Assembly: GCA_002842435.1 (NCBI GenBank)
Contig: PHCX01000008.1
Location: forward strand, 62,001 to 126,000
Direction of reading: 5' to 3'
Length of the DNA: 64,000 nucleotides
Source of the DNA: Betaproteobacteria bacterium HGW-Betaproteobacteria-1
GTDB taxonomy: Bacteria; Pseudomonadota; Gammaproteobacteria; Burkholderiales; Methylophilaceae
The notes beneath the pieces were generated by a model. It saw nothing but the letters and a program-made list of their open reading frames with translations, was not told where the DNA came from and did no database searches. Shown piece after piece: positions 25,920 through 37,043 of the stretch. Each line of letters starts with the position of its first letter. Positions within the stretch are counted from its first letter, which is position 1. The position numbers and the translations under genes are program-made.

Positions 25920-28004
25920 ATGAGTACAGCGCAACACACCTCCCTTACCGACAACCCCTTGCTCGACTTCAGCGGCCTGCCGCAATTCGACCGCGTGCAG
26001 GCGCAACATGTCGTCCCTGCCGTAGAGCACCTGCTGACGGAGGGTCGTGCGCTACTGGAAAAACTGGCAACTGCCAGTGAAGCGCCCAGCTGGGGCAACT
26101 TTGCCCGCCCGCTGGAAGACATGGAAGAACGCATCTCGCGCGCATGGTCGCAGGTCGGCCACATGAACGCGGTAGTCAACAGCCCGGAGCTGCGCGAAGC
26201 CTACAACGCCTGCCTGCCCAAGCTGACCGATTTCTATTCCGACCTGTCGCAGGACGAACGTCTCTACGCCAAATACCGTGCGCTGCGCGCCAGTGCCGGA
26301 TTCGAAAAACTGAACGGCGCGCAGAAGAAAATCGTCGAGAACGAACTGCGCGATTTCCGCCTGGGCGGTGCCGAACTGCCGGACGACAAGAAAGCCCGCT
26401 TCAAGGAGATTCAGGAAGCACTGTCCAAGCTCGCCGCCAAGTTCGAGGAGAACCTGCTCGACACCACCAACGATTTCGCCCATTACGTTGAAGACGCCGG
26501 CCAGCTCAAGGGCCTGCCGGAAGACGCATTGCAGGCAGCGCAGGAAGCCGCCAAAGCAGATGACGCTCTAGGTGAAAACAAACCGGGCTACAAATTCACG
26601 CTGCACTTCCCTTCCTACATGCCGGTGCTGCAATACGCAGACAACCGCGAACTGCGCGAACTGCTTTACCGCGCCTATGCCACCCGCGCTTCCGAGTTCG
26701 GCAAGCCCGAATGGGACAACACCGGCCTGATCAAAGATATCCTGCAACTCAAGCGTGAAGCCGCGCATCTGCTCGGCTACAAGAACTACGCCGAGATGTC
26801 GCTGGCAACCAAGATGGCGGACACGCCAAAGCAGGTCGTCGAATTCCTCGACAACCTGGCCAAGCGCGCCAAGCCGTTCGCCGAACGCGACATGCAGGAG
26901 CTGACCGAATACGCCACTAAACTCGGCATCAACGACATGCAAGCCTGGGACGTGGCTTATGTTTCGGAAAAACTGCGCGAAGAGAAATACGCTTTCTCCG
27001 ACCAGGAAGTGAAGCAATACTTCCCGGAAAACATGGTGCTGCAAGGCCTGTTCAAGGTGGTGGAAACCATCTTTGGCGTGCAGGTCAAAAAATCGCAGGC
27101 ACCGGTCTGGCATGCCGATGCCGCCTTCTACGAGATCAGCGACAAGTCCGGCAAGCCGGTCGGCCAGTTCTATCTGGACCTCTACGCTCGCAACAACAAG
27201 CGCGGCGGTGCCTGGATGGACGAGGCCATCACCCGCCGCCGCATCGGCGATGCGGTGACCCTGCCGGTCGCCTTCCTCACCTGCAACTTCTCGGCGCCGC
27301 TTAAAGGTGAAAATGAGCATGGAAAACCTGCGCTGTTCACCCATGATGAAGTCATCACCATGTTCCACGAATTCGGTCATGGCCTGCACCACATGCTGAC
27401 CCAGGTCGACGACTACGGCGTTTCCGGCATCAAGGGCGTGGAATGGGATGCGGTCGAACTGCCGAGCCAGTTCATGGAGAATTTCTGCTGGGAATGGGAC
27501 GTGCTGCGCCACATGACCGCCCACGTCGAAACCGGCGAGCACCTGCCGCGCGGCCTCTACGACAAGATGGTAGCGGCCAAGAACTTCCAGGCCGGCATGC
27601 AGACCGTGCGCCAGATCGAGTTTTCGCTATTCGACATGCGCCTGCACGGCGACTTCGACCCCAGCGGCAGCAAAACTGCGCTAGACCTCATCGAGGAAGT
27701 ACGCGATGAAGTCGCCGTGGTGCGCCCGCCGAAATGGAACCGCTTCCCCAACAACTTCTCGCACATCTTCGCCGGCGGTTATGCGGCCGGCTATTACAGC
27801 TACAAATGGGCGGAAGTGCTGTCGGCCGATGCCTACAGCCTGTTCGAGGAACACGGCGTACTGTGTGAGGAAACCGGCCGCCGCTTCTGGGCCGAGATTC
27901 TCGCCATGGGCGGCTCGCGCCCGGCGCTGGAATCCTTCGTCGCCTTCCGTGGCCGCGAACCTTCCATCGATGCCCTGCTGCGCCACAACGGCATGACTGC
28001 GTAA
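25920..28004 (+). CDS. prlC: Oligopeptidase A (M3 family metallopeptidase)
   Basis: Cytoplasmic zinc oligopeptidase of 694 aa that degrades short peptides, including signal peptides, and free oligopeptides from proteolysis. The zinc motif FHEFGHGLHHML is near residue 480. The downstream glutamate and YDKMVAAKNFQAGMQTVRQI are in place, and the M3 C-terminal region GGYAAGYYSYKWAEVLSADA is complete. Length matches E. coli PrlC (680 aa). It starts 8 bp after the DUF4870 stop. A hairpin terminator follows its stop. Confidence 0.95.
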   Translation: MSTAQHTSLTDNPLLDFSGLPQFDRVQAQHVVPAVEHLLTEGRALLEKLATASEAPSWGNFARPLEDMEERISRAWSQVGHMNAVVNSPELREAYNACLPKLTDFYSDLSQDERLYAKYRALRASAGFEKLNGAQKKIVENELRDFRLGGAELPDDKKARFKEIQEALSKLAAKFEENLLDTTNDFAHYVEDAGQLKGLPEDALQAAQEAAKADDALGENKPGYKFTLHFPSYMPVLQYADNRELRELLYRAYATRASEFGKPEWDNTGLIKDILQLKREAAHLLGYKNYAEMSLATKMADTPKQVVEFLDNLAKRAKPFAERDMQELTEYATKLGINDMQAWDVAYVSEKLREEKYAFSDQEVKQYFPENMVLQGLFKVVETIFGVQVKKSQAPVWHADAAFYEISDKSGKPVGQFYLDLYARNNKRGGAWMDEAITRRRIGDAVTLPVAFLTCNFSAPLKGENEHGKPALFTHDEVITMFHEFGHGLHHMLTQVDDYGVSGIKGVEWDAVELPSQFMENFCWEWDVLRHMTAHVETGEHLPRGLYDKMVAAKNFQAGMQTVRQIEFSLFDMRLHGDFDPSGSKTALDLIEEVRDEVAVVRPPKWNRFPNNFSHIFAGGYAAGYYSYKWAEVLSADAYSLFEEHGVLCEETGRRFWAEILAMGGSRPALESFVAFRGREPSIDALLRHNGMTA

Positions 28005-28025
28005 AAGCGCTCACCCCTTGACCCG

Positions 28026-28066
28026 AACGCCCGTCCGCTGCCAGCAGCCGGCGGGCGTTGTCTTTT
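28026..28066 (+). terminator. Rho-independent terminator after prlC
   Basis: AACGCCCG (28026-28033) pairs with CGGGCGTT (28052-28059) around an 18-base loop that is itself GC-rich, followed by GTCTTTT. It lies between the convergent prlC and YhhJ-like genes. Confidence 0.7.
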
Positions 28067-28091
28067 CCGAGCCTTTCTTACTCCTTACTTC

Positions 28092-29225
28092 TTAGGCCAT
28101 CTGGCTGATGGTCTTGCGAAACCTCGCCAGCGAAAAGAAAAACAGCACCGCGCCGATCAGTGCAATGGCAAGGAAGGAAGGCCAGACCACATCCAGCCCG
28201 GCACCGCGGTAAAGAATGGCCTGGCTCAATTCGACAAAATGCGTGGTCGGCGCCAGCAGCATCAGGTTCTGCACGAATTCCGGCATGCTTTCGCGCGGTG
28301 TCGTGCCGCCGGAGAGCATTTCCAGCGGCAGCAGGATCAAGATCATCAACATGCCGAACTGCGGCATGTTGCGCGCCAGCGTGGCGATAAAAATGCCCAT
28401 GGAGGTGGTCGCAAACAGATGCAGCGCCGCGCCTGTCATGAAGAGGACAATCGAGCCTTCGATCGGCACCTGCAAGGCCCCCTGCACGACAAAGGTCAAT
28501 GAAACCCACGCTGCCACCATCACCACCAGCGCCATGGACCAGATCTTGGCCAGCATGATCTCCAATGGCGTCAGCGGCATCACCAGCAAGTGCTCGATAG
28601 TGCCATGCTCGCGCTCGCGGATGAGGGCTGCACCGGTGAGGATGATGGAGAGCATGGTGATGTTGTTGATCAGCTCCATCAGCGAGCCGAACCAGGCTTG
28701 CGTCAGGCTCGGGTTGAAGCGCATGCGCAGCGCCAGCTCAACCGGCAGCGCCGCATTGCCGCGATAGCGCTGCACGAATTCATTGACCTCGGTCAGCACG
28801 ATCTGCTGGATATACCAGTTGCCGGTGAAGGCTTGGCTCATGCGCGTGGCGTCGATATTGAGCTGGATGGACGGCAACCGGCCCGCCAGCACATCGCGCT
28901 GGAAATCCGGCGGGATATGCAACGCAAACGTGTAATGCCCCGCATCCATGCCCGGGTCGATCTCCTGGGAACTGATCATGCTCGGCACCAGGAAATAAGG
29001 CGGATAGAAAGCCGAAACAATGCGCGCCGACAAGGGCGAGGCATCCTCGTCGACAATAGCGATCGGCGCCTTGTGCAGCGATTCCGGCATGGCAGTCGCC
29101 GCCGAATAGATCATGATTGTGAAACTGACACTGATCAGCACCAGCATGACCGGGTCGCGCGCCAGGCTCCAGAGTTCCTTGATGCCGAGTCGATAGATGT
29201 TGGCTAGCCGTCGCATGCCGTTCAC
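28092..29225 (-). CDS. ABC-2 type permease, YhhJ-like
   Basis: Membrane component of 377 aa. One N-terminal helix ([20 protein letters not shown]) is followed by a periplasmic loop of about 150 residues. Five C-terminal helices follow ([21 protein letters not shown], then [21 protein letters not shown]), with the ABC-2 motif [20 protein letters not shown]. The order permease, RbbA, HlyD-type protein and OMF matches the E. coli yhhJ-rbbA-yhiI set with an added outer-membrane channel. It overlaps the RbbA start region by 4 bp (ATGA). Confidence 0.88.
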   Translation of the reverse strand: MNGMRRLANIYRLGIKELWSLARDPVMLVLISVSFTIMIYSAATAMPESLHKAPIAIVDEDASPLSARIVSAFYPPYFLVPSMISSQEIDPGMDAGHYTFALHIPPDFQRDVLAGRLPSIQLNIDATRMSQAFTGNWYIQQIVLTEVNEFVQRYRGNAALPVELALRMRFNPSLTQAWFGSLMELINNITMLSIILTGAALIREREHGTIEHLLVMPLTPLEIMLAKIWSMALVVMVAAWVSLTFVVQGALQVPIEGSIVLFMTGAALHLFATTSMGIFIATLARNMPQFGMLMILILLPLEMLSGGTTPRESMPEFVQNLMLLAPTTHFVELSQAILYRGAGLDVVWPSFLAIALIGAVLFFFSLARFRKTISQMA

Positions 29226-32023
29226 TTGCCCTGCTTCTTCAGCGTCATTATGGTCAAGCCCATCACCACCGGCACCGCCAACAGTAGCGGCACGAAATAG
29301 GTATAAAGATCGGTGATATCGAGCGCCTTGCCGAACACGCCGCGACTGATGATCAGCATGTAGGTGGTCGGGTAGACCTCGCCGATCATGCGGCCTATGC
29401 CTTCCAGCGACGACACCGGGTTCATCATGCCGGAGAACTGCACGGCCGGCAGGATGGAAACCACCATGGTGAAGAACAGCGCGCCAATCTGGCTACGGGT
29501 AAAGGTCGAGGCAAGAAAACCGATGCCGGTGGACACCACGCAATAGATCAGCGCAGCCAGCGCCAGCGTGGCGAAACTGCCCTTGACCGGCACATCGAAG
29601 GCGGTGATCGCCAGCAGCGTCATCAGCAGGAAGTTCAGCATGGCCAGCGCCACATAAGGTATCTGCTTGCCGAAGATGAATTCGCTGCGCGTCACCGGCG
29701 TCACGTAGAGGTTGATGATGGAACCCAGTTCCTTCTCGCGCACCACCGCCAGCGCCGCCAGCATGGCGGGCAACATCAGCAACAGCAACGGCATGACCGC
29801 CGGCACCATGGCCGGCAGGCTCTTCACATCCGGGTTGTAGCGGAAACGGTTCTCGACCGTGGCATTGGTAGTGATGCTGTTGCCGTATCGTTGCCGCGCC
29901 TGTTCCTGCAGCCAACCCTGATGCATGCCCTGCACATAGCCCTGCACCGTCTCCGCCCGCTGCGGATTGGCACCATCGACCCACGCACCGATCTGAACCT
30001 GGTTGCCGCGCTGCAGGTCACGAGCAAAACCGGACGGTATCTCGATCACCAGCGACAGTTCGCCATTGCGCATGCGCCGGTCCAGCTCGGCGTAATCCCT
30101 GACCGGCGGCTTTTCGACAAAGTAACGCGAACCGGAAAGATTGAGCGTGTAATTCTGGCTCAAGCCGGTCTGGTCGCGATCCAGCACGGCATAGGGCAGG
30201 TCTTCCACATCCATGCTGATGCCGAAACCGATGACGAACATCAGCAGCATGGACCCGATCAGCGCCAGCGCCGCCCGTACCGGGTCGCGCTGCAGCTCCA
30301 GCACCTCACGCCACATGTAGCTGTACATGCGACTGAAACTGAAATAGCGGGAACGCGGCCGGCGACTTGCAGCCTCAATCAACGGAGCCGCACTCTCTGC
30401 CGGCGCTTCGTGCCCGCCTTTTGCACCGCCGCCGGCCTCCACCAGATAATCGATAAAAGCCTGCTCCAGCGTTTCAGCCCCGCGTTCCGCGACAATATTG
30501 GCTGGCATCTCGCTGACCAGCACCTTGCCTGCATGCATCAATGAAATGCGGTCGCAGCGCTCGGCCTCGTTCATGAAATGGGTGGAAATGAAAATGGTCA
30601 CGCGGTCGCGGCGCGACAGTTCGATCAGCAAATTCCAGAAGTTATCGCGTGCAACCGGGTCCACCCCCGATGTCGGTTCATCCAGAATCAGCAGTTCCGG
30701 CTTGTGCACCATAGCCACCGCCAGGGACAGGCGCTGGCGAATGCCGAGCGGCAGGCTGTCGGGCAAGGCATCCAGCACCTCCTGCAAACCAAAGCGCTGC
30801 ACCATCTCATCCACCCGCGCCGGGATCTCGGCATTCGGCACATGAAACAGGCGCGCATGCAGCACCAGGTTCTGCTGCACACTGAGCTCGGCATACAGGG
30901 AAAAAGACTGCGACATGTAGCCCACGCGCCGCCTTGTCGCGATATCGGTGGATTCCACCTCATGCCCGAACAGCCAGGCCTTGCCTTCGCTAGCGGGCAG
31001 CAGGCCGGTCAGCATCTTCATGGTGGTCGATTTGCCGCAACCGTTGGAGCCGATAAAGCCGAAGATCTCGCCGCGGCGGATGCGGAAACTGACATGATCG
31101 ACGGCGACAAAATCGCCGAATCGCATGGTCAGGTTCTGCGCTTCGATGGCGATATCGTGCCGCTCGTCTTCCGCCAGCGGCGGAATGCTCACCTCCTGAT
31201 AATCGCGCTTCTTTTCTTCCGGCAGCAGGGCGATAAAAGCTGCATCCAACGACTCCGAGGTGGTTCTGTCCAGCAGCTCCTGCGGCGTGCCGGTCGCGAG
31301 GATGCGGCCTTCGTCCATCGCCACCAGCCAGTCGAAACGCTGCGCTTCATCCATGTAGGCGGTGGCGACAATGACGCTCATGCCCGGCCGCTCGCTGCGG
31401 ATATGGGCAATCAGGTCCCAGAACTGCGCGCGCGCCAGCGGATCGACGCCGGTGGTCGGCTCGTCCAGGATCAACAGGTCTGGGTCGTGGATCAGCGCAC
31501 AGCACAGTCCCAGCTTCTGCTTCATGCCGCCGGACAACTTGCCGGCCGGCCGTGAGAGGAATTCATGCAGGCCGGTGCTGCGGGTCAGGAGATCGATGCG
31601 GCGCCGGCGTTCGGCGGCATCATGGCCGAACAGGCGGCCGAAGAACTGCAGGTTCTCCTCGATGGAAAGTGTGGGATAGAGGTTCTTGCCCAAACCTTGC
31701 GGCATGTAGGCGATGGAAGGGCAGACCGCGTCGCGATGGCGCTTGTGCGCCATATTGCCGCCCAGCACCTCGACCGTACCGCTCTGGATGATGCGCGCAC
31801 CGGCCACCAGCGCCAGCAGGCTCGATTTGCCGACACCATCCGGCCCGATGAGGCCAACCATGCCGCCAGCCGGAATATCGAGGCTGACATCCTGCAGCGC
31901 CATGGTCTTGCCGTAGCGCAGACTGACCTGCTTCAGGCTCACGACAAACTGCGCGCTCACGACTGACTGCGCACTTGCAACTGGCTGCAGGCTTGCGGGC
32001 GGCTGCGGCGTGGCCAAACTCAC
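29222..32023 (-). CDS. rbbA: RbbA-like fused ABC transporter (two ATPase domains plus ABC-2 permease)
   Basis: Fusion protein of 933 aa. ATPase domain 1 has Walker [17 protein letters not shown], signature [11 protein letters not shown] and Walker [14 protein letters not shown]. Domain 2 has [14 protein letters not shown] and [13 protein letters not shown], but the signature is [11 protein letters not shown] rather than LSGG. The C-terminal 370 residues form an ABC-2 permease with six helices. E. coli RbbA has the same layout and was described as a ribosome-associated ATPase, but here the operon context (adaptor and OMF) argues for export. The first 25 residues contain an imperfect repeat ([13 protein letters not shown]). 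Confidence 0.88.
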   Translation of the reverse strand: MSLATPQPPASLQPVASAQSVVSAQFVVSLKQVSLRYGKTMALQDVSLDIPAGGMVGLIGPDGVGKSSLLALVAGARIIQSGTVEVLGGNMAHKRHRDAVCPSIAYMPQGLGKNLYPTLSIEENLQFFGRLFGHDAAERRRRIDLLTRSTGLHEFLSRPAGKLSGGMKQKLGLCCALIHDPDLLILDEPTTGVDPLARAQFWDLIAHIRSERPGMSVIVATAYMDEAQRFDWLVAMDEGRILATGTPQELLDRTTSESLDAAFIALLPEEKKRDYQEVSIPPLAEDERHDIAIEAQNLTMRFGDFVAVDHVSFRIRRGEIFGFIGSNGCGKSTTMKMLTGLLPASEGKAWLFGHEVESTDIATRRRVGYMSQSFSLYAELSVQQNLVLHARLFHVPNAEIPARVDEMVQRFGLQEVLDALPDSLPLGIRQRLSLAVAMVHKPELLILDEPTSGVDPVARDNFWNLLIELSRRDRVTIFISTHFMNEAERCDRISLMHAGKVLVSEMPANIVAERGAETLEQAFIDYLVEAGGGAKGGHEAPAESAAPLIEAASRRPRSRYFSFSRMYSYMWREVLELQRDPVRAALALIGSMLLMFVIGFGISMDVEDLPYAVLDRDQTGLSQNYTLNLSGSRYFVEKPPVRDYAELDRRMRNGELSLVIEIPSGFARDLQRGNQVQIGAWVDGANPQRAETVQGYVQGMHQGWLQEQARQRYGNSITTNATVENRFRYNPDVKSLPAMVPAVMPLLLLMLPAMLAALAVVREKELGSIINLYVTPVTRSEFIFGKQIPYVALAMLNFLLMTLLAITAFDVPVKGSFATLALAALIYCVVSTGIGFLASTFTRSQIGALFFTMVVSILPAVQFSGMMNPVSSLEGIGRMIGEVYPTTYMLIISRGVFGKALDITDLYTYFVPLLLAVPVVMGLTIMTLKKQGK

Positions 32024-33084
32024 TCCGGCACTTTAACCGTCAGTTCAGCCGGCCATTCCACGTTCTGGTCTATGCGCACCCAGGCCACGCCGGGCAGGCC
32101 GGTCTTCACCTGTTTCAGGTGTTTTTGCAGCAAATCGCGGTCGATCTGCGCCTTGACGCGGAACATCAGCTTTTGCCGCTCGCTCTCGGTTTCCACCGTC
32201 TTCGGCGTGAATTGCGCAGTGCTGGCGACAAACGAGATCGTCGCCGGAATCACATACTGCGGCGCGGCATCTAGAATGATGCGCGCATCGGCACCCAATG
32301 CCACGCGGCCGGCGACGGTCTCCGGCAGAAAGAAGGTCATGTAGACATCGGCCAGATCGACCAGGCTCAGCAACTTGCCGCCCGCCGCCAGCACTTCACC
32401 CGGCTGGGCGATGCGGTACTGGATACGCCCGGCGCGCGGCGAGGTCAGCTGGCTGTCGCGGATATCGGCTTCAATGCGCGCAATCGTTGCCTCTGTCGCA
32501 GCCACTGCAGAGCGCGCACCCACCACCTGCGCCTTCGCTGCATCAATCGCCGCCTGTGCCGAGCTCACCTGCGCCTTTGCCGCATTGACTGCTGCGCGCG
32601 CACTACTGAATCGCGCACGGTCGTCATCCAGCTCCTGAATCGGCGCAGCACCTTCCACTGCCAGCATTTCCGTCCGCGCCAGACGCCGCTGGGCGGCATC
32701 CAGTTCGCTTTCACGCTGTACCACCATGGCCTGCATGGTCATCTTGTCGCTCTCACGCAGAGCCACTTGCGCCTCGGCGCTGGTCACCGCATTCAACGCC
32801 TGCTGATACTGCGCCCGCGCTTCATCGCGCTGTGCCTCCAGTGTCTCCACCTGCATGCTGGCCAGCACCTGCCCGGCTTCGACGAAATCGCCTTCCCGCA
32901 CCAGAATCTCGCTGACACGCGCCGGCAATTTGGTCGCCACATCGATCTCGGTCGCCTCGATGCGGCCATTGCCGCTGGCAAAGCCTTGCAGATGGTTGGT
33001 ATTGAAGAACCTGTCCCAGGCATAAAAACCGCCAGCGGCAACGATAGTGAGGATAACCAAAGCGAGGATTGTTTTTCTGTTCAT
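32020..33084 (-). CDS. HlyD-family membrane fusion protein, YhiI-like
   Basis: Periplasmic adaptor of 354 aa linking the inner-membrane ABC unit to the outer-membrane factor. The start at 33084 is chosen so that the N-terminal anchor ([21 protein letters not shown]) is at the very front. A biotinyl-lipoyl half-domain ([21 protein letters not shown]), a long alanine-rich coiled-coil hairpin (about residues 80-190, rich in [19 protein letters not shown]) and [20 protein letters not shown] follow. It overlaps rbbA by 4 bp. Confidence 0.9.
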   Translation of the reverse strand: MNRKTILALVILTIVAAGGFYAWDRFFNTNHLQGFASGNGRIEATEIDVATKLPARVSEILVREGDFVEAGQVLASMQVETLEAQRDEARAQYQQALNAVTSAEAQVALRESDKMTMQAMVVQRESELDAAQRRLARTEMLAVEGAAPIQELDDDRARFSSARAAVNAAKAQVSSAQAAIDAAKAQVVGARSAVAATEATIARIEADIRDSQLTSPRAGRIQYRIAQPGEVLAAGGKLLSLVDLADVYMTFFLPETVAGRVALGADARIILDAAPQYVIPATISFVASTAQFTPKTVETESERQKLMFRVKAQIDRDLLQKHLKQVKTGLPGVAWVRIDQNVEWPAELTVKVPE

Positions 33085-33097
33085 GACTCGGGTTCCA

Positions 33098-34552
33098 TTA
33101 AGGCGATACTTGGCCTGCAAGCGACTGCGAACCGCCGCCAAGCGCGGCATAAAGACCGATCTGGCTGGAAAGCAGCGCACGGCGTGTCTGCACCAGCTGC
33201 TGCTCTGCCGTCAGCAGGTCACGCTCGGCATCCAGCACCTCGAAATACGAGGTGGCGCCACTATCGTAACGCAGTTTGACCAAGCGGGCCCGCTCGGCTT
33301 GCGAATCCAGCGTCTGCTGCTGGCTCACGATCTGCTGCTGCAACCACTGGCGCGCGGCCAGAGCATCAGCCACTTCGCGAAACGCGGTCTGGATGGTCTT
33401 TTCGTAATTGGTCACGGCCAGATCGCGGCGCACTTCCGCCAGATTCAGGCTGGCACGGTTACGGCCGGCATCGAAGATCGGCAGGCTGATGCTGGGCGAG
33501 AATTTCCAGGCATGGCTGCCGCCATCGAACAAGCCCTGTAGCTCGCTGCTGGCACTGCCGTAGGTCGTGGTCAGGCTGACGCGTGGGAAGAACGCCGCCC
33601 GCGCTGCGCCGATATTGGCATTGGCCGATTTCAGCCGGTGTTCCGCCGCAACGATATCCGGCCGCGTCAGCAGTAAATCGGAAGGCAAACCGGCATTGAG
33701 CGGGCGCAAAATCCTGCCGTCGTCGAACTCATAGCTGGCCGGGCTGATCTCGAACTCGCGGCCGACCAGCAAGGTCAGCGCGTTGTACTGGTTGGCTCGC
33801 GCCTGCTGCAGTTGATATTCCAGCGTCTGCGCCTGTGCGAGCAGGGTTTCCACCTGTATCAGATCGAGTTTGGAAGTGGCACCCACTTCAAAGCGCCGCT
33901 TGAAGATGCGCAGGGATTCGGCACGGCTGTCTATGGTCTTGCGCGCAATCACAATGCGTTCGTCCAGTTCGCGCAGAATCATGTAGCTGTCCGCCACCTG
34001 CGCGATCAGCGAAATATTCAAGGCCCGGCGCGCTTCATCGCTGGCCAGAAAACTCTCCAGCGCCGCATCTTTCAGGCTACGGATGCGCCCCCAGAAATCG
34101 ATCTCCCAGTTACTGACACCCAGCCCTACCAGATAATCCTCGGCGATCAGCGGCCTGCCGGTAAGGCTCAAATCGGCCGGTGTGCGTGAGCGGTTGTAGG
34201 TGCCAATCGCATCAAGATGCGGATACAAACCGGCGCGCTCGATGCCATAAGCCGCACGCGCCTCCTCCACGCGCAGCACCGCCGCACGCAGGTCGCGGTT
34301 GTGTTCCAGCGCTTGCACGATCAATGCATGCAGCTGCTCATCGGCGAAATATTCCTGCCATGTCAGGCTGGCGGCATTTACGCCAACCACACCAGCCGGA
34401 CTTTCCAGCTGCGGGAAATTCTCCGGCACCGGGGCCGCAGGTTGCTGATATTCCGGCGCCATGGATTTGCAGCCCGCGAGCAGCAAGATGCATGTTACGC
34501 AAAAACGGCAATAGCCCTTGCCTGATGCCATAAGATCAACTGCACGGAACAT
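33098..34552 (-). CDS. Efflux outer-membrane lipoprotein (NodT/OprM family)
   Basis: TolC-like outer-membrane channel of 484 aa. The lipobox is ILLLAGCKSM. The duplicated OEP domain starts with EYFADEQLHALIVQALEHNRD and GIERAGLYPHLDAIGTYN, and the second repeat contains LLLTRPDIVAAEHRLKSANAN, the usual family signature. The ATG at 34552 has AAGGAT at a correct spacing; the ATG at 34558 is too close. It is the first gene of the four-gene export operon, which runs on through the adaptor, RbbA and the YhhJ-like permease. Confidence 0.92.
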   Translation of the reverse strand: MFRAVDLMASGKGYCRFCVTCILLLAGCKSMAPEYQQPAAPVPENFPQLESPAGVVGVNAASLTWQEYFADEQLHALIVQALEHNRDLRAAVLRVEEARAAYGIERAGLYPHLDAIGTYNRSRTPADLSLTGRPLIAEDYLVGLGVSNWEIDFWGRIRSLKDAALESFLASDEARRALNISLIAQVADSYMILRELDERIVIARKTIDSRAESLRIFKRRFEVGATSKLDLIQVETLLAQAQTLEYQLQQARANQYNALTLLVGREFEISPASYEFDDGRILRPLNAGLPSDLLLTRPDIVAAEHRLKSANANIGAARAAFFPRVSLTTTYGSASSELQGLFDGGSHAWKFSPSISLPIFDAGRNRASLNLAEVRRDLAVTNYEKTIQTAFREVADALAARQWLQQQIVSQQQTLDSQAERARLVKLRYDSGATSYFEVLDAERDLLTAEQQLVQTRRALLSSQIGLYAALGGGSQSLAGQVSP

Positions 34553-34733
34553 GAACATATCCTTGATTTTCGGTCAGCCGCATTGCGGCTTTGCTTCAAC
34601 TCACACTTGCTGCAAGCATATGTGATGCTACAGTATTGAAACTGGCAGCGAAACGCTTACTGCGCCATGTATTTCAAGCTGATGGCAAATAGCCCGCCAC
34701 CCGCCAATTTTCAGGAACCCCAGACCCTGCCCC

Positions 34734-35756
34734 ATGCGCCGCACACTCGCCTGCATCCTGATCATCCCGGCATTTCTGCTTGCCACCGGCTGGGCGACCC
34801 TCGCCTTGTGGTATCAATTGCCAGCCGGCACCATCGTCAAGAGTACAGCGATTGCCGCATGGCTGGTTTTTTCCGGGCTGACTGCATGGGCCGCATGGCG
34901 CCATCGCCCGTTGCGAGGCAGCATTGCCTACCTGCTCGGGCTGGCCCTGCTGATCACATGGTGGCAAACCCTGACGCCATCCAACCAGCGCGACTGGGCC
35001 GATGATGTCGCCGAAACCACCACGGTCACGCAAGAAGGCTCCATCGCCACTATCAGCCATGTACGCAATTTCGACTGGCGCAGCCCGACCGATTACACCG
35101 CGCACTGGGAATCAAGACAGTATGACCTCGATCAGCTGCGCACGGTCGATATGCTGCTCTCCTACTGGACCGGCCCCGCCATTGCACACACGCTGGTTTC
35201 TTTCGGCTTCGACGATGGCCGCTTCCTGGTGTTTTCGGTGGAAATCCGCAAAGAGCGCCATGAAGAATTTTCAGAGATCGGCGGCTTCTTCAAACAATTC
35301 GAAACCAGCATCATCGCCGCCGATGAACGTGACATCGTCCGCCTGCGCACCAATATACGCGGTGAAGATGTCTACCTCTACCGCATTGATATGTCGCAGG
35401 ATGCCATGCGGCAACTTTTCCTGGCCTATGCCGAAGAAGCCAACCTGCTGGCAAAAGAACCTCGCTACTATCACTCGATCATCGCCAACTGCACCACCAT
35501 CGTCTACCACATGGTGCGCCAGATCATTCCCGGCCTGCCCATGGATTACCGCCTGTTGCTCTCCGGCTACCTGCCAGAATACATCTACAGCATCGGCGGA
35601 TTGGATAGCACGCAACCGCTGGAAACACTGCGCCAGCAGGGTCGCATCACCGGGCGGGCCCTTTCCGCAGATCGCGACCCCGATTTCTCGCAGGCCATAC
35701 GCCGTACTATTCCGCCAATACCAAATCAGGCCCCGGCAAATTCTGTAGCGGAATGA
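34734..35756 (+). CDS. DUF4105 domain-containing membrane protein
   Basis: Protein of 340 aa with two or three N-terminal membrane helices (LACILIIPAFLLATGWATLAL, IAAWLVFSGLTAWAAW). The periplasmic DUF4105 (Lnb N-terminal-like) domain contains RNFDWRSPTDYTAHWESRQY, HTLVSFGFDDGRFLVFSVEIR and YHSIIANCTTIVYHMVRQI. The conserved cysteine and histidines recall papain-like (NlpC/P60-like) folds, but no activity has been assigned. It is divergent from the efflux operon and is followed by exonuclease III after 70 bp. Confidence 0.85.
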   Translation: MRRTLACILIIPAFLLATGWATLALWYQLPAGTIVKSTAIAAWLVFSGLTAWAAWRHRPLRGSIAYLLGLALLITWWQTLTPSNQRDWADDVAETTTVTQEGSIATISHVRNFDWRSPTDYTAHWESRQYDLDQLRTVDMLLSYWTGPAIAHTLVSFGFDDGRFLVFSVEIRKERHEEFSEIGGFFKQFETSIIAADERDIVRLRTNIRGEDVYLYRIDMSQDAMRQLFLAYAEEANLLAKEPRYYHSIIANCTTIVYHMVRQIIPGLPMDYRLLLSGYLPEYIYSIGGLDSTQPLETLRQQGRITGRALSADRDPDFSQAIRRTIPPIPNQAPANSVAE

Positions 35757-35826
35757 AATCGCCCAGCGCAGGCAATGATAAACTTTGGCATCTGCCAATT
35801 TAAGGTCTAGCAACGACAACACCGCC

Positions 35827-36591
35827 ATGAAACTCGCCACCTGGAACGTCAACTCGCTCAATGTCCGCCTGCCCCATGTACTGGAGTGGATCGCCGCCGA
35901 AAAACCCGATGTGCTCTGCCTGCAGGAAACCAAGCAGGAGGATGCAAAATTCCCCTACGACGCATTGAAAGAAGCCGGTTACAACGCCATTCACAGCGGC
36001 CAGAAAACCTACAACGGCGTCGCCATCCTCAGCCCGCACGACATCGAAAACCCGGCCTTCGGCATCCCCGAATTCGCCGACGAACAAAAGCGCGTAGTGA
36101 GCGCTGACATCAACGGCATCCGCATCGTCTGCGCCTATATCCCCAACGGCCAAAGCCTGGAATCGGAAAAATACCAATACAAACTTAACTGGCTGCAAGC
36201 ACTCACCAACCATCTTGCGGCCGAACTGCAACAGCATCCGCGGCTGGCGTTGCTCGGCGATTACAACATCGCGCCGGAAGACCGCGACGTGCACGACCCC
36301 AAAGCGTGGGAAGGCCAGGTGCTGGTCAGCGAACCGGAACGCGAAGCTTTCAGAAAACTGCAAGCGCTCGGCCTGCACGACAGCTTCCGCCTGTTCGAAC
36401 AGGAAGAAGGCAGCTTCAGCTGGTGGGATTACCGCATGGCCGGCTTCCGCCGCAACCTCGGTTTACGCATCGACCACATCATGGTCAGCGATGCGTTGAA
36501 AGACAATTGCCAGCGCTGTTGGATCGACAAGGGGCCACGCAAACTGGAGCGGCCATCTGACCATACGCCGGTTATCCTCGAACTCTCCTGA
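35827..36591 (+). CDS. xthA: Exodeoxyribonuclease III (AP endonuclease family)
   Basis: DNA repair nuclease of 254 aa of the endonuclease/exonuclease/phosphatase fold. The start MKLATWNVNSLNVRL is canonical. The metal-binding glutamate is in DVLCLQETKQED, the catalytic segment is LLGDYNIAPEDRDVHDP, and the C-terminal motifs RIDHIMVSDAL and RPSDHTPVILEL hold the catalytic Asp-His pair. It acts at abasic sites and 3' blocked ends. A TfoX-like gene follows 12 bp downstream. Confidence 0.94.
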   Translation: MKLATWNVNSLNVRLPHVLEWIAAEKPDVLCLQETKQEDAKFPYDALKEAGYNAIHSGQKTYNGVAILSPHDIENPAFGIPEFADEQKRVVSADINGIRIVCAYIPNGQSLESEKYQYKLNWLQALTNHLAAELQQHPRLALLGDYNIAPEDRDVHDPKAWEGQVLVSEPEREAFRKLQALGLHDSFRLFEQEEGSFSWWDYRMAGFRRNLGLRIDHIMVSDALKDNCQRCWIDKGPRKLERPSDHTPVILELS

Positions 36592-36603
36592 TGTGATGAC
36601 GGC

Positions 36604-36939
36604 ATGAGTGAGTTTACAGAATACCTACACGAAGTCTTTGAACTCGCCGGCCCCATCACCACCCGGCGCATGTTCAGCGGCCACACCCTCTACCTCGACG
36701 GCCTGCCGGTTGGCATCGTCTTTGATGATACGCTCTACCTGAAAGCGGACGCCGAAACGCAGCAGGCGTTCGAAGCCCTGCAACTCCCGCAATTCACCTA
36801 CCGCAAAAAAGACAAAACCATAGCCCTGCCCTACTTTCAGGCACCGGATTTCATACTGGAAGATCGGCATGAGGCGGCTGTGTGGTTGAGGAAAGCGCTT
36901 GAGGCGAGTTTGAGAAGTAAACCGAAAGCCAAACGTTGA
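36604..36939 (+). CDS. TfoX/Sxy family protein (N-terminal domain only)
   Basis: Protein of 111 aa matching the TfoX N-terminal domain: FELAGPITTRRMFSGHTLYL, then GLPVGIVFDDTLYLKADAET and FTYRKKDKTIALPYFQAP. Full TfoX/Sxy proteins regulate competence in gammaproteobacteria and have an extra C-terminal domain, absent here. A role in competence is therefore only suggested, though dprA occurs elsewhere in this window. The end of this gene marks the edge of the AT-rich island. Confidence 0.85.
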   Translation: MSEFTEYLHEVFELAGPITTRRMFSGHTLYLDGLPVGIVFDDTLYLKADAETQQAFEALQLPQFTYRKKDKTIALPYFQAPDFILEDRHEAAVWLRKALEASLRSKPKAKR

Positions 36940-37043
36940 GAATCAATCGGTTAAACCCATGTACTTGCAATGGAAAAACATTAAGGCGTTTAATCCAATT
37001 TGAACAAAATAAATGGGACTGAGTGAGAAAATAGGAAGAACTG